DNA from: Longitalea arenae
GTDB taxonomy: Bacteria > Bacteroidota > Bacteroidia > Chitinophagales > Chitinophagaceae
DNA length: 64,000 nucleotides
Reading direction: 5' to 3'
Assembly (NCBI RefSeq): GCF_016924755.1
Contig: NZ_JAFFJX010000010.1
Location: forward strand, 142,918-206,917
Position numbers and translations under genes: made by a program. Below the pieces are notes generated by a model that saw nothing but the letters and a program-made list of their open reading frames with translations, was not told where the DNA came from and made no database searches. Positions 1 to 8,511 of the stretch are shown here, in pieces; positions within the stretch are counted from its first letter, which is position 1, and each line of letters begins with the position of its first letter.

Positions 1-21
1 AAGAAAGCACCTAAGAAATAA
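1..21 (+). CDS. rpsM: 30S ribosomal protein S13, last six codons (partial)
   Basis: The first 21 bases read KKAPKK followed by TAA. A Lys-rich tail ending directly upstream of rpsK matches the C-terminus of ribosomal protein S13, which precedes S11 in the alpha operon. Only the end is present, so the identity rests on gene order and the basic tail. Confidence 0.75.
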   Translation, partial: KKAPKK

Positions 22-25
22 TAAT

Positions 26-100
26 AGCTCCAAGCTAGAAGCCTTAAGCTGCAAGCCATTTTTAATAATGACTTGTGGCTTGAAGCTTATAGCTTGAAGC
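26..100. repeat. Inverted repeat of AAGCTTNAAGC words after rpsM
   Basis: The left arm (26-57) contains CAAGCTAGAAGCC and TTAAGCTGCAAGCC. The right arm (77-100) reads GGCTTGAAGCTTATAGC then TTGAAGC, largely the reverse complement of the left. The two can fold into a long imperfect hairpin just after the rpsM stop codon. This word family was not noticed elsewhere in the window. Confidence 0.7.
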
Positions 101-113
101 ATTTTATCTATAT

Positions 114-150
114 GCACCGATATAACAGGTCAGCTACAGATACCCGGTGC
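114..150 (+). promoter_or_regulatory. Small hairpin in the leader before rpsK
   Basis: GCACCG (114-119) is the reverse complement of CGGTGC (145-150), so the RNA could fold about 70 nt before the rpsK start. An AGGT/ACCT pair follows at about 151-166. It may be an autoregulatory leader, but no known r-protein leader was recognised. A near-consensus minus-7 box, TATTTTTA, lies at 189-196. Confidence 0.3.
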
Positions 151-219
151 AGGTGGAGTGTTGACCTGGTTCCCACACAAATGGGAGTTATTTTTAAACA
201 AGATTACCTGTAAACAATT

Positions 220-624
220 ATGGCAAAAGCACAACAGCCCAGCGCAAAAGCCGCTGCGAAGAAAAGAATTGTGAAAGTGGACACCTATGGTGATGTTCAC
301 ATTTCAGCCAGCTTCAACAACATTATCATCAGCATTACCAACAAAAATGGCCAGGTAATTTCCTGGAGCAGTGCCGGTAAAATGGGTTTCAAAGGTTCTA
401 AAAAGAACACCCCATACGCCGCTCAGATGGCTGCAGCCGATGCTGCCAAAACAGCGTTCGATGCAGGTGTGAAGAAAGTTGATGTTTATGTAAAAGGACC
501 GGGCGCCGGTCGCGAAAGCGCTATCCGTGGCCTGTCTCAGAACAGCATTGAAGTGGCTATGATCAAGGACGTAACTCCGCTGCCCCACAATGGCTGCCGT
601 CCTCCGAAAAAACGTAGAGTATAA
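220..624 (+). CDS. rpsK: 30S ribosomal protein S11
   Basis: The 134-residue product is a small-subunit protein that binds 16S rRNA in the platform near the 3' end. The sequence shows the S11 landmarks: [20 protein letters not shown] near residues 21-40, the [20 protein letters not shown] block, [13 protein letters not shown], and the C-terminal [18 protein letters not shown]. Length is normal, with a Bacteroidota-type Lys/Ala-rich N-terminal tail. It lies in the alpha operon between rpsM and rpsD but is separated from both by repeat-bearing gaps of 198 and 157 bp, which is wide for this operon. Confidence 0.98.
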   Translation: MAKAQQPSAKAAAKKRIVKVDTYGDVHISASFNNIIISITNKNGQVISWSSAGKMGFKGSKKNTPYAAQMAAADAAKTAFDAGVKKVDVYVKGPGAGRESAIRGLSQNSIEVAMIKDVTPLPHNGCRPPKKRRV

Positions 625-635
625 AGAAATTTCTG

Positions 636-699
636 ATTTTGGATATAGGGATTTCGAGATTTGAATTGTAAATCTCGAAATCCCAACTCTCGAAATCTA
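636..699. repeat. Perfect 15-bp inverted repeat after rpsK (GATTTC family)
   Basis: GGGATTTCGAGATTT at 648-662 is perfectly complementary to AAATCTCGAAATCCC at 670-684, with a 7-nt loop. Flanking bases continue the same words (TTCTGATTTTGG on the left, CTCGAAATCT on the right). It begins about 10 nt after the rpsK stop. It has no following T-run, so it is not a standard intrinsic terminator. The same words recur in the gaps at 5.0, 17.2, 26.3, 47.4-47.7 and 53.2 kb. Confidence 0.85.
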
Positions 700-714
700 A
701 AATATTAAATAGGG

Positions 715-750
715 TACACGATTGATTTTTAAGATTTTTAGGATCGTGTA
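715..750 (+). promoter_or_regulatory. Hairpin in the leader before rpsD
   Basis: TACACGAT (715-722) pairs perfectly with ATCGTGTA (743-750) around an AT-rich 20-nt loop, 31 nt upstream of the rpsD start. S4 is the translational repressor of the alpha operon in Escherichia coli, so an S4 target here is possible, but no S4 pseudoknot was recognised. Function is inference. Confidence 0.3.
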
Positions 751-781
751 TCGTCACCAAAAAATCTGATTAAATAACAAC

Positions 782-1387
782 ATGGCACGTTACACTGGTC
801 CCAAAACAAGAATCTGCCGTATTTTCGGCGAGCCTATCTTAGGCAATGGTAAATATCTGTCAAAGAACAGCAATCCTCCCGGTCAGCATGGTCCTTCAAA
901 GAAGCGTAAAGCGCCCGGTGAGTATGCATTACAGTTGAAAGAAAAGCAAAAAGCAAAATATACATACGGCGTTCTGGAAAAACAATTCCGCAAGACCTTT
1001 GAAGAGGCAGCCCGTATCAAAGGGGTTACCGGTGAAAACCTGATCAAATTGCTGGAAGCCCGTTTGGATAATGCCGTTTACCGCCTGGGTCTTTCTCCTT
1101 CACGTCCCGGCGCCCGTCAGCTGGTATCGCATAAACATATTACCGTTAACGGAGAAGTGGTGAACATTCCTTCTTTCCAGTTAAAACCGGGTGATATCAT
1201 CAGCATCAAAGAAAAAGACAAGTCAAACACAGCAATTACCAGCGTATTTCGCGGTAAGAACCAGAAGTTCAGCTGGCTCGACTGGAACGAAGCTGAAATG
1301 ACAGGTACTTTTGTCGCTTATCCAGAGCGGGAAAGCGTTCCTGAGAACATTAAGGAGCAATTGATTGTTGAGTTATATTCTAAATAG
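782..1387 (+). CDS. rpsD: 30S ribosomal protein S4
   Basis: The 201-residue product is a primary 16S rRNA binder that nucleates 30S assembly. The N-terminal segment [17 protein letters not shown] is typical of S4. Only one Cys is visible there, so this looks like a zinc-free form. Residues near 90-150 form the S4 RNA-binding domain ([22 protein letters not shown], then [19 protein letters not shown]). The C-terminal segment ends [15 protein letters not shown], as in the family. It sits in the usual place between rpsK and rpoA. The preceding gap carries two hairpins and the following gap a third, different repeat. Confidence 0.98.
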   Translation: MARYTGPKTRICRIFGEPILGNGKYLSKNSNPPGQHGPSKKRKAPGEYALQLKEKQKAKYTYGVLEKQFRKTFEEAARIKGVTGENLIKLLEARLDNAVYRLGLSPSRPGARQLVSHKHITVNGEVVNIPSFQLKPGDIISIKEKDKSNTAITSVFRGKNQKFSWLDWNEAEMTGTFVAYPERESVPENIKEQLIVELYSK

Positions 1388-1393
1388 TCGATA

Positions 1394-1494
1394 AGTCAGA
1401 AAAAGTCAAATGAGTCAAAACAGTTAAAGGAACTCATGTGGCTTATATGACTGATTTGACCCATTTGACAGATTTGACATTTGACTCCTTTGAC
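1394..1494. repeat. Inverted repeat of GTCAAATGAGTC words between rpsD and rpoA
   Basis: The left arm (1394-1420) has AGTCAGAAAAAGTCAAATG then AGTCAAAA. The right arm (1448-1494) repeats TTTGAC five times, partly as ATTTGACATTTGACTCC. The arms are reverse complements in word content and can form an imperfect hairpin. This is a third repeat family within the same operon. Confidence 0.7.
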
Positions 1495-1520
1495 ATTGTA
1501 AAAAATCGAAATTTTAAAAT

Positions 1521-2522
1521 ATGGCCATTTTAAATTTCCAGAAACCTGACAAAATAGTTTTACAGAAAGCTACGGAATTCGAAGCTCAGTTTGAGTTTCG
1601 CCCGTTAGAGCCAGGTTACGGTGTAACCATTGGTAATGCTTTGCGCAGGGTATTGTTGAGTTCATTGGAAGGGTTTGCAATAGTAGGTATCCGCATTGAA
1701 GGAGTAGACCACGAGTTTGCTACCATCAAGGGAATTACTGAAGATGTGCTGGAGATCATCCTGAACCTGAAACAGGTTCGGTTCAAAAAGAAAGTTGATC
1801 ATGAAGTGAGCCAGGAAAAGATTACGTTGAGCATTAAAAATAAATCAGAATTCACAGCCGGTATGATCGGAGAAGCTACCCAAAACTTCGAGATCATGAA
1901 CCCTGAGCTGCTGATCTGTATTTTGGATTCATCAGCCAAGCTTGACATTGAACTGACCGTTGCAAAAGGCCGCGGATATGTTCCTGCTGAAGATAATAAG
2001 GTAAAAGATGCGCCATTCGGCTACATCCCAACCGATGCGATCTTCACACCGATCAAGAACGTAAAGTATGCTATTGAAAACACCCGTGTTGAACAGCGTA
2101 CTGACTACGAAAAACTGATCATGGATGTTTCTACCGATGGCACCATTCACCCTGAAGAAGCGGTGAAGCAAGCCAGCCGCATCCTGATCCAGCACCTGAT
2201 GATCATCACTGACGAGAACATCACTTTCGATAACAAGGAAGATAAGAAAGAAGATGTAGTTGATGAGCAAATGCTGCAACTGCGTAAGATCCTGAAAACC
2301 CCGCTCGAAGACCTGGATCTGTCTGTACGCGCTTTCAACTGTTTGAAAGCAGCGAAGATCAATAGCTTGAGCGAACTGGTTCAATACGAACAGGAAGACC
2401 TGATGAAGTTCCGGAACTTCGGTCAGAAATCACTCGCTGAAATTGAGCAGGTGCTGGCTGAAAGAGGACTGCACTTCGGAATGGATCTTAGCAAGCTTGG
2501 TCTTGACAAAGAAGAACTTTAG
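1521..2522 (+). CDS. rpoA: DNA-directed RNA polymerase alpha subunit
   Basis: The 333-residue product is the alpha subunit, which dimerises to start assembly of core RNA polymerase. The N-terminal domain shows FEFRPLEPGYGVTIGNALRR (about residues 25-44) followed by VLLSSLEGFAI, and EDVLEIILNLKQ. The C-terminal domain begins near residue 260 with LEDLDLSVRAFNCLKAAKI and contains the helix-hairpin-helix segment FRNFGQKSLAEIEQ, used for upstream DNA and activator contacts. Length is normal. It is flanked by rpsD and rplQ with repeat-bearing gaps of 133 and 176 bp. Confidence 0.98.
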   Translation: MAILNFQKPDKIVLQKATEFEAQFEFRPLEPGYGVTIGNALRRVLLSSLEGFAIVGIRIEGVDHEFATIKGITEDVLEIILNLKQVRFKKKVDHEVSQEKITLSIKNKSEFTAGMIGEATQNFEIMNPELLICILDSSAKLDIELTVAKGRGYVPAEDNKVKDAPFGYIPTDAIFTPIKNVKYAIENTRVEQRTDYEKLIMDVSTDGTIHPEEAVKQASRILIQHLMIITDENITFDNKEDKKEDVVDEQMLQLRKILKTPLEDLDLSVRAFNCLKAAKINSLSELVQYEQEDLMKFRNFGQKSLAEIEQVLAERGLHFGMDLSKLGLDKEEL

Positions 2523-2529
2523 TCACAGC

Positions 2530-2643
2530 TAATGTGATAATTAGCGGATTTGATGATGAATTGCAATTTGTGGTTCCTGCCGGAGCGCAGGCTTCCCAAA
2601 CGGCAGCATTATCACAGAAACGAATTATCACATTATCACATTA
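2530..2643. repeat. Inverted repeat of ATTATCACATTA words between rpoA and rplQ
   Basis: TAATGTGATAATT (2530-2542) is the perfect reverse complement of AATTATCACATTA (2623-2635), and the right arm continues with a second TCACATTA. The spacer contains GATGAATTGCAATTTG, which resembles the ATGGAATACAATTTC core found inside similar elements at 30.9 and 33.0 kb. This is the fourth repeat family in four consecutive operon gaps. Confidence 0.8.
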
Positions 2644-2653
2644 AATAAACGTA

Positions 2654-2680
2654 GACTGTAAATCCTGACACGGTACAGTC
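2654..2680 (+). promoter_or_regulatory. Small hairpin just before rplQ
   Basis: GACTGT (2654-2659) pairs with ACAGTC (2675-2680), with an inner CC/GG pair, ending 18 nt before the rplQ start. It could influence rplQ translation. Its role is unknown. Confidence 0.3.
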
Positions 2681-2698
2681 GGTAAAACAACAATCGTC

Positions 2699-3208
2699 AT
2701 GCGTCACGGAGACAAAATCAACAACCTGGGCAGAACGGCTTCTCACCGGAAGGCGTTACTGAAAAATCTGGCTTGCGAGCTGATCAACCACAAGCGTATC
2801 ACTACCACTTTGGCAAAAGCAAAAGCACTGCGCACATTCATTGAGCCGCTGATCACGAAGTCTAAGGACAATACCACGCATCAGCGCCGTGTAGTGTTCA
2901 GCTACCTGCAAAACAAAGAGGCTGTTACCGAACTGTTCGGACCTATCGCCGAGAAAGTAGGTGGACGTCCTGGTGGTTATACCCGCATCATTAAGCTGGG
3001 TATCCGCGTGGGTGATAATGCTGAAACAGCTATGATCGAACTGGTTGACTACAATGAGATCTACGGTAAAGGAAAAGGCGAAGTTAAAGAAGCTGCGAAG
3101 AAAACACGTCGTGGTGGTAGCCGTAAAAAAGCTGCTGGTGAAGAAACTGCCGCTCCTGCCGAAGAAACAGCATCAGAAGAGAAATCAGCTAAAAAAGCAG
3201 CAAAGTAA
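2699..3208 (+). CDS. rplQ: 50S ribosomal protein L17
   Basis: The 169-residue product is a large-subunit protein near the exit tunnel. The L17 core covers roughly residues 1-120, with [20 protein letters not shown] at the start, then [19 protein letters not shown] and [20 protein letters not shown]. The remaining 50 residues are a Lys/Ala/Glu-rich tail beyond the usual core, as is common in Bacteroidota L17. It is the last gene of the alpha operon and is followed by a clear intrinsic terminator. Confidence 0.97.
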   Translation: MRHGDKINNLGRTASHRKALLKNLACELINHKRITTTLAKAKALRTFIEPLITKSKDNTTHQRRVVFSYLQNKEAVTELFGPIAEKVGGRPGGYTRIIKLGIRVGDNAETAMIELVDYNEIYGKGKGEVKEAAKKTRRGGSRKKAAGEETAAPAEETASEEKSAKKAAK

Positions 3209-3232
3209 AAATGACCGAATTGGTTTTTATAG

Positions 3233-3264
3233 AAAAGCAAGACTGTTACCGGTCTTGCTTTTTT
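3233..3264 (+). terminator. Intrinsic terminator of the alpha operon
   Basis: AAAAGCAAGAC (3233-3243) pairs with GTCTTGCTTTT (3252-3262) around a short loop and runs into six Ts. It lies 24 nt after the rplQ stop. Confidence 0.9.
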
Positions 3265-3404
3265 CATGCATATAATTCCGGGCCTTTGTGATCCGGAGAT
3301 CTTGTGTTTGAAGATTTTTAAAAGGTTGGTCTGGTATTAGCGTGAAATAGTTAAAAATCCAGAAATCAGGAAATCCCGAAATCACAAATTCAAAATTATT
3401 GTTT

Positions 3405-3412
3405 TATTTTTG
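3405..3412 (+). promoter_or_regulatory. Minus-7 box for carA (TATTTTTG)
   Basis: A perfect Bacteroidota TAnnTTTG box lies 19 nt before the chosen carA ATG at 3432. It overlaps an earlier in-frame ATG at 3399, which argues against that start. No clear TTTG minus-33 element is seen. Confidence 0.6.
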
Positions 3413-3431
3413 CAAAATTTTTTATAGAAAG

Positions 3432-4541
3432 ATGTCGAATCCGCTTCAAAAACCCGCTGTACTACTGTTGGAAGATGGCACCGTTCATTACGGTAAAGCT
3501 TTTGGAAAAATAGGCACTACAGCCGGTGAAATTTGTTTCAATACCGGGATGACCGGTTACCAGGAAGTTTTTACCGATCCCAGTTATTATGGTCAGATCG
3601 TTATCATGAATAACGTTCATATTGGGAATTACGGAACCAAAGACACAGATGTTGAGTCGGATGGTGTAAAGATCCGAGGCATGATCGGTCGAAACCTGGA
3701 AGAACAATACAGCCGTAAACAGGCAAATGAATCGCTGGATCAATACCTGATCAAAAATAACATCGTTTGCATAGAGGGGGTTGATACCCGGGCGCTGGTA
3801 ACCCATGTTCGCCAGAAAGGTGCTATGAACTGCATCATCTCCTCAGAAATACTCGATGTTGACCAACTGAAAGAAGAACTGAAAAAAGTGCCCAGCATGG
3901 ATGGCCTGGAACTGGCCAGCAAGGTGAGCACCAATGAACCATATACCCTGGGTGATCCCAATTCACCGGTAAAGATCGCCGTACTGGATTTTGGCACCAA
4001 ACAGCATATTCTGCAATGTATGGTTGAACGGGGCGCATATGTAAAAGTATTCCCCGCCAAAACGCCTGTAAGTGAACTGAAGCAATTTGCGCCCAATGGC
4101 TACTTTATTTCCAACGGTCCCGGCGACCCCGCTGCGATGGATTACGCCATTGTAACCGTTAAAGAGGTGCTGAAAGAAAAGAAGCCAACTTTTGGTATCT
4201 GTCTGGGACACCAGTTACTGGCCCTGGCCAATGACATCACTACTTTCAAAATGCACCACGGCCACCGCGGGTTGAACCATCCGGTAAAGAACCTGTTGAC
4301 CGGCAAATGTGAAGTGACCACGCAAAACCACGGGTTTGGCGTTGATCCCGAGTCGGTTAAAAAGGCGAAGAACATAGAGATCACCCACGTGAACCTGAAC
4401 GATAATTCTATCGAAGGTATCCGCCTGAAAGATCAGCCCGCTTTTTCGGTTCAATACCACCCCGAAAGCACGCCTGGTCCGCACGACAGCCGCTATTTGT
4501 TCGATGACTTCATTAACATGATCAAGGAATACATGAACTAA
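3432..4541 (+). CDS. carA: Carbamoyl-phosphate synthase small subunit (glutamine amidotransferase)
   Basis: The 369-residue product hydrolyses glutamine and passes ammonia to the large subunit CarB, for pyrimidine and arginine synthesis. The N-terminal CPSase domain has GMTGYQEVFTDPSYYGQIV. The C-terminal class I amidotransferase domain has the nucleophile motif FGICLGHQ with Cys near residue 257, and the His/Glu partners in VQYHPEST near 343-345. The start at 3432 was chosen because the earlier in-frame ATG at 3399 lies upstream of the minus-7 box at 3405. carB is not adjacent. A terminator follows directly, so it appears to be monocistronic. Confidence 0.97.
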   Translation: MSNPLQKPAVLLLEDGTVHYGKAFGKIGTTAGEICFNTGMTGYQEVFTDPSYYGQIVIMNNVHIGNYGTKDTDVESDGVKIRGMIGRNLEEQYSRKQANESLDQYLIKNNIVCIEGVDTRALVTHVRQKGAMNCIISSEILDVDQLKEELKKVPSMDGLELASKVSTNEPYTLGDPNSPVKIAVLDFGTKQHILQCMVERGAYVKVFPAKTPVSELKQFAPNGYFISNGPGDPAAMDYAIVTVKEVLKEKKPTFGICLGHQLLALANDITTFKMHHGHRGLNHPVKNLLTGKCEVTTQNHGFGVDPESVKKAKNIEITHVNLNDNSIEGIRLKDQPAFSVQYHPESTPGPHDSRYLFDDFINMIKEYMN

Positions 4542-4549
4542 TACAGAAG

Positions 4550-4579
4550 GGCGGGTCATTGAAAAGGCCCGCCTTTTTT
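4550..4579 (+). terminator. Intrinsic terminator after carA
   Basis: GGCGGGTC (4550-4557) pairs with GGCCCGCC (4566-4573), with one G-T wobble, followed by six Ts. It separates carA from aroQ. Confidence 0.88.
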
Positions 4580-4592
4580 CTCTATTTACATT

Positions 4593-5015
4593 ATGAAAAT
4601 AGCTATCATTAACGGTCCTAACCTGAACCTGCTGGGAAAGCGGGAGCCTGGCATTTATGGCAGTACTTCCTTTGAAGATTACCTGGTAACGCTGAAAAGT
4701 AAATATCCCCAGGTAGAGATCCTCTATTACCAAAGTAATGTGGAAGGGGAGCTGATCAATGAATTGCAACGGGTTGGCTTCGATTATGATGGCATTATTA
4801 TGAATCCCGGCGGTTATACCCACACTTCTGTAGCTATTGGCGACGCTATCGCCAGTATAAAGACCCCGGTGGTAGAAGTACATATCTCCAATGTACATGC
4901 AAGGGAAGAGTTCCGTAAATTAAGCCATGTTTCGGGTAAATCGGCCGGTAGCATCATTGGGCTGGGGCTGAAGGGCTATGAGCTGGCTCTACAATATCTC
5001 ATCGACCGGAAGTGA
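4593..5015 (+). CDS. aroQ: 3-dehydroquinate dehydratase, type II
   Basis: The 140-residue product catalyses the third step of the shikimate pathway, dehydrating 3-dehydroquinate to 3-dehydroshikimate, as a dodecameric cytosolic enzyme. Family signatures are in order: NGPNLNLLGKREPGIYG (residues 7-23, including the catalytic Tyr of the mobile loop), YQSNVEGELINE, NPGGYTHTSVAIGDAI, and EVHISNVHAREEFR with the catalytic His and substrate-binding Arg. Length matches the roughly 140-150 residues of the family. The gene starts 13 nt after the carA terminator, so it probably has its own promoter, although no consensus box was found. Confidence 0.96.
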   Translation: MKIAIINGPNLNLLGKREPGIYGSTSFEDYLVTLKSKYPQVEILYYQSNVEGELINELQRVGFDYDGIIMNPGGYTHTSVAIGDAIASIKTPVVEVHISNVHAREEFRKLSHVSGKSAGSIIGLGLKGYELALQYLIDRK

Positions 5016-5152
5016 TTTCTGATTTCTGATTTCGGGATTTCTGATTTTGGGATTTCTGATTTCGGGATTTTGAGATTTTCGGATTTCCGGACTTATCAGC
5101 GTGTTCAAATCTGAGCAAATCCCCAGATCTCGCAATCCCGAAACCAGAAATA
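5016..5152. repeat. GATTTC-family inverted repeat with conserved core, after aroQ
   Basis: The left arm (5016-5090) is built from GATTTCTGATTTCGGGATTT words and begins at the aroQ stop codon. The right arm (about 5106-5152) holds the complementary AAATC words. The middle, at 5088-5121, contains CTTATCAGCGTGTTCAAATC then TGAGCAAATC, which matches the centres of the elements at 47464, 47647 and 53217. Confidence 0.8.
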
Positions 5153-5274
5153 TGTATTTGCATGGTGGCTGAAATTTAACAAAGCCTCCCATCAGGGCCG
5201 GCAATGAATTGCAGGTCCTGGCGTTATTATTGCGAAGGATAAGTTGTTTTTTTACCATTACAAACCTGTTAAAG

Positions 5275-5928
5275 ATGCGAACGATATTCATTGTGGTCCT
5301 GCTGGGGTTTTCGGTTTGCAGTTTTGCCCAATGGAAGGACTATAAACTTACCTCTAAAGGCGATACCCTGAACCGGATCGATAAGATCGGCCGGAAATGG
5401 GGCCCCTGGAAGCACCATTATGACAATGTACGGGGCGAACCCGGCTATGAAGAAGAGGGCTGGTATGAAAAGGACCGTAAAGAGGGTGAATGGCGCCTGT
5501 ATTCGCTTATGGGCGACCTGGTAGGCATCGAGTATTATAAATGGGGTTTGAAGGACAGCATCTGCCGTTATTTTACCAAGGATGGAGCCTTAAGGCTTGA
5601 ACAAAGCTGGCGTGCTTTGAACCCCGATAAGGAATATGATACCCTCGAAATTGAAGATCCCGACAAATTTGATACTTACCGCACGGTGATCGTTAAGAAC
5701 GAAGGCGCCGCTATTAAACACGGCATCTGGAAATATTATGATCCGGTGAGCGGGCGGGTTATTCGCTCTGAAATGTACACCCTGGGAAAACTGGAACAGG
5801 AAGCCAAGAGCGAACCGGTAACCACCGAAAAGAAACCGGTAGCCAAACCAAAAGAAGTTGTGGAGTTTGAAAAGAAGAATGCCGGGAAAAAGAAAGTGAG
5901 GTATAAAGATGGAACGACCGGAGGTTAA
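5275..5928 (+). CDS. Secreted MORN-like / YwqK-type repeat protein
   Basis: The 217-residue product begins with a signal peptide (MRTIFIVVLLGFSVCSFAQ) with Gln at the predicted +1 position. The body has several copies of a loose pattern in which an aromatic-rich strand follows Lys/Gly (KEGEWRLYSLMGDLVGIEYY, KHGIWKYYDPVSGRVIRSEM), like the MORN_2 or YwqK repeats often called toxin-antitoxin-like in databases. The C-terminus is Lys-rich. The start at 5275 was chosen over the upstream frame opening at 5209 because only it gives a clean signal peptide. The function is unknown. Confidence 0.75.
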   Translation: MRTIFIVVLLGFSVCSFAQWKDYKLTSKGDTLNRIDKIGRKWGPWKHHYDNVRGEPGYEEEGWYEKDRKEGEWRLYSLMGDLVGIEYYKWGLKDSICRYFTKDGALRLEQSWRALNPDKEYDTLEIEDPDKFDTYRTVIVKNEGAAIKHGIWKYYDPVSGRVIRSEMYTLGKLEQEAKSEPVTTEKKPVAKPKEVVEFEKKNAGKKKVRYKDGTTGG

Positions 5929-6075
5929 TTAGCTAATTTGCTGATGTGCTAATATGCCAATGAAATACAATTTTAAAAAAAAGCCCCGCCAAAAACATTT
6001 GGCGGGGCCTTTTTATACAGTGATGCTTTTAGAAATTCATCAGCACATAAGCTAATCAGCAAATCAGCACATTAG
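5926..6075. repeat. GCTGAT-family inverted repeat between convergent genes
   Basis: The left arm (5926-5958) reads TAATTAGCTAATTTGCTGAT then GTGCTAATATGCC, and supplies the stop codon of the upstream gene. The right arm (6038-6075) reads CATCAGCACATAAGC then TAATCAGCAAATCAGC, and supplies the stop codon of the convergent gene. An ATGAAATACA motif (5960-5969) sits just inside the left arm, as in related elements. A strong bidirectional terminator lies in the centre. Confidence 0.8.
5977..6013. terminator. Bidirectional intrinsic terminator
   Basis: GCCCCGCCAAA (5983-5993) pairs perfectly with TTTGGCGGGGC (5998-6008). An A-run precedes the stem and a T-run follows it, so it can serve both convergent genes. 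Confidence 0.93.
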
Positions 6076-7955
6076 TTTTTGGTGAAACGGCTGATCACCG
6101 TAATGGAGCCGGCCTGTGCTTTCAGGATATAAACGCCTTTTCCAAGTGTGCTTACATCTATAGAGGTATTGAGGGCGTTACCATCAGAAGCAAGATTGTT
6201 CCGCCTGATCACTCGTCCGTTCATATCGATGATCTGTAAGCCGATAGAACCGTTCATGCCCTGGGGCAGCTGCACCTGTAACATGTCTTTTACCGGGTTG
6301 GGGAATACCTGCAGGCTGCTGCCCGACTCACCGCCAAATTTAACGATGAGCGTTTTGCTGTAGGATTGTTTGCCATCAATATCCTGCATCAACAAACGGT
6401 AATAATTATTGCCAGACAAAATCGGCGACTGATCTGCAAATGAATAGTTCTTAGCTGTAATGCTATTACCTGCAGCGGCTACCTGGCCGATGGCTTTATA
6501 GGTCTTACCATCGCTGCTGCGCTCAATAACAAACTGCTTCACATTTTCTTCGCTCGACGTCTGCCACAGCAATACTACTTTGTTGCTTTGTTTTTGTGCA
6601 TAGAAGTTCGACAACACCAGGGGCAGGGGCGTACCGTCGTTTTGGAAGGCAGCCACTAAAAAATCGCTGGGCGCTCCTGGTCCGGTACCACCCGCCAGAT
6701 AAATGCGGTTGCCATACAACTTTACAGCGTAACCGAACTCTTCGTCAGTGCCGAGATCAGCAGTAACTATGCCGTCGCCATCGAAAGTGGCGGCATCCAG
6801 GCTGCCATTCGCGTTATAGCGTAACAACAAAAGCCTGAAATCAGCACTTATAGGTTCCAAACTGCCGCCGATAATTATTTTACCATCGCTTTGCAATGCG
6901 ATGGAGCGACCGTCTTCATCTGAATTCACGGTGCCCGGTGCAAAGTCGAATATTATTATTCCATCATTATCACCATCGCCATTAAAGCTGGCATCAGGGA
7001 TACCTGTGGTGGTCAAACGAACGGTAGCAATATCATTGTTGGTCACCGCAACAGCTTTGGATTCTCCGGTCATCACCAGTTTCCCATCGGGTTGTAAAGC
7101 AATGGCATTGCTTTCGTCGTTGGAACCGGCAACACCACCATTGGCGATATCTATAATCGCAATACCGCTGGTACCATAACCATTGTCAAGTGTTCCGTCT
7201 GTATTATACCGTACGGCCGTATAGTTGCCGTTGGCGCCTATATTACTGGTGCCACCTGCAATGATCTTTCCATCCTGTTGTACTACTACGCCTGTTGCCT
7301 GGTCATTGCCACTGATAGCGGTTGTTACGATACCACCGGTGCCAAAACCGCCGTCGGGATTTCCGTTTGCATCGTATCGTACTACTGCAAAATCATTGTT
7401 CGTTCCGTTGTGACTGAAGCCTGCCACTATGATCTTACCATCACTTTGAACGGTTATGGCCCTGGCTTCATCATGTCCGCTGCCAATGGGTGTTAATACC
7501 CATCCACCCGTACCAAAGCCGGCATCAGGCGTACCGTTTGGCTGTAGTTTCAGGAGGGCAAAATCCCTGGTAGCGTCATAGGAGAAGCCTGCTACCAGGA
7601 TGGAGTTATCACTTAAAACAGTTATTGCAAAGGGAACTGCATTATTCTGTGCACCGGCATCTTCTCTTAAATGAACGATACCACCGGTGCCAAAAGAAGC
7701 ATCGAGTGAACCATCAGGCAAATAGCGTACAATGGTCATGTATTCATCGGTGGTATACGTAGCTACCACAATTCGTCCGTCATTATGCGTACCAATAGCC
7801 TGGCCATAATCGCTATTGGCAGGAACTATATTGTTTATGACATAACCAGGCGTTCCGGCTGGCGCGGGATTGAACGTGGGGTCCAGGGCTCCAACCTGGG
7901 CGCTTAGGTACAGGCATAGAAATAACGCTGTAAGAGTAGAGGTAACCTTCTTCAT
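6072..7955 (-). CDS. Delta-60 repeat protein with type IX secretion sorting domain
   Basis: The 627-residue protein has a signal peptide ending LSAQ, then about seven copies of a 50-60 residue repeat of the type LQPDGKIIVAGFS...GTGG...VRYNANGSLD, the delta-60 (TIGR02608-like) pattern expected to form a beta-propeller-like fold. Residues near 440-530 form a linker with LPLVLSNFYAQKQSNKVVLL. The last ~80 residues are a T9SS type A sorting domain (VFPNPVKDMLQVQLP, IIDMNGRVI, STLGKGVYILKA), which directs export across the outer membrane and cell-surface attachment. It is a single gene facing away from its upstream neighbour. The substrate is unknown. Confidence 0.93.
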   Translation of the reverse strand: MKKVTSTLTALFLCLYLSAQVGALDPTFNPAPAGTPGYVINNIVPANSDYGQAIGTHNDGRIVVATYTTDEYMTIVRYLPDGSLDASFGTGGIVHLREDAGAQNNAVPFAITVLSDNSILVAGFSYDATRDFALLKLQPNGTPDAGFGTGGWVLTPIGSGHDEARAITVQSDGKIIVAGFSHNGTNNDFAVVRYDANGNPDGGFGTGGIVTTAISGNDQATGVVVQQDGKIIAGGTSNIGANGNYTAVRYNTDGTLDNGYGTSGIAIIDIANGGVAGSNDESNAIALQPDGKLVMTGESKAVAVTNNDIATVRLTTTGIPDASFNGDGDNDGIIIFDFAPGTVNSDEDGRSIALQSDGKIIIGGSLEPISADFRLLLLRYNANGSLDAATFDGDGIVTADLGTDEEFGYAVKLYGNRIYLAGGTGPGAPSDFLVAAFQNDGTPLPLVLSNFYAQKQSNKVVLLWQTSSEENVKQFVIERSSDGKTYKAIGQVAAAGNSITAKNYSFADQSPILSGNNYYRLLMQDIDGKQSYSKTLIVKFGGESGSSLQVFPNPVKDMLQVQLPQGMNGSIGLQIIDMNGRVIRRNNLASDGNALNTSIDVSTLGKGVYILKAQAGSITVISRFTKN

Positions 7956-8511
7956 ATTATTTATTGTTCTTTAGAATTTAGCTAACCAAGGACATAGAAG
8001 ATCGGATATACGTATTAACCGGATACACGTTTTCAAAGGATGATAGGGGCTATAAACTCATAATGGGATGGGACATCAGGATCTGCCAGGTATTCTCGTC
8101 AGGTTAAAGGAATAATGGTAAAAAAGCACAGTTCGTGTGTGGAGATTAGATAGTGATAGGAAATTCAAAGGAATCGTGGCGCTATATTAGAAAGAAAAAT
8201 CCAGATTAGGAAATGGAGCCGGCTCTTTTACTTGCAGGCGGTCGCAAAAATAGTATAAATGTCCATATAACGATAATCAATTATTCGCACAGCGCTATCT
8301 GCTGAAAATATATCATTGATAATTGTAATGCCATTCAATGTAAAAGGGGATTTTTCATCAGAACAGCCGGGTTTCAGATAATTGATGGGGAAATCAAAAA
8401 GCTACATAGTAATTTTACTGTATTATGAGATCAACTACCATTTTCTTCTGGATCCCTTTTGTTGTCGCATTTGTCGGTTTTTTCTTGCGTGCATGCCATT
8501 AGAATCAGCCG
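7956..8511. other. Gene-free gap upstream of the T9SS cargo gene
   Basis: About 550 bp with no supported reading frame. It is AT-rich and holds no repeat family seen elsewhere. It should contain the leftward promoter of the delta-60 gene, but no perfect TAnnTTTG box was found near that start. Open frames overlapping its right end are antisense to the M1 peptidase terminator. Confidence 0.5.

Noticed and set aside
4215..4898. 227-codon leftward open frame across carA and aroQ
   Set aside because: It is a shadow of carA and aroQ on the opposite strand. Both plus-strand genes have full family motifs.
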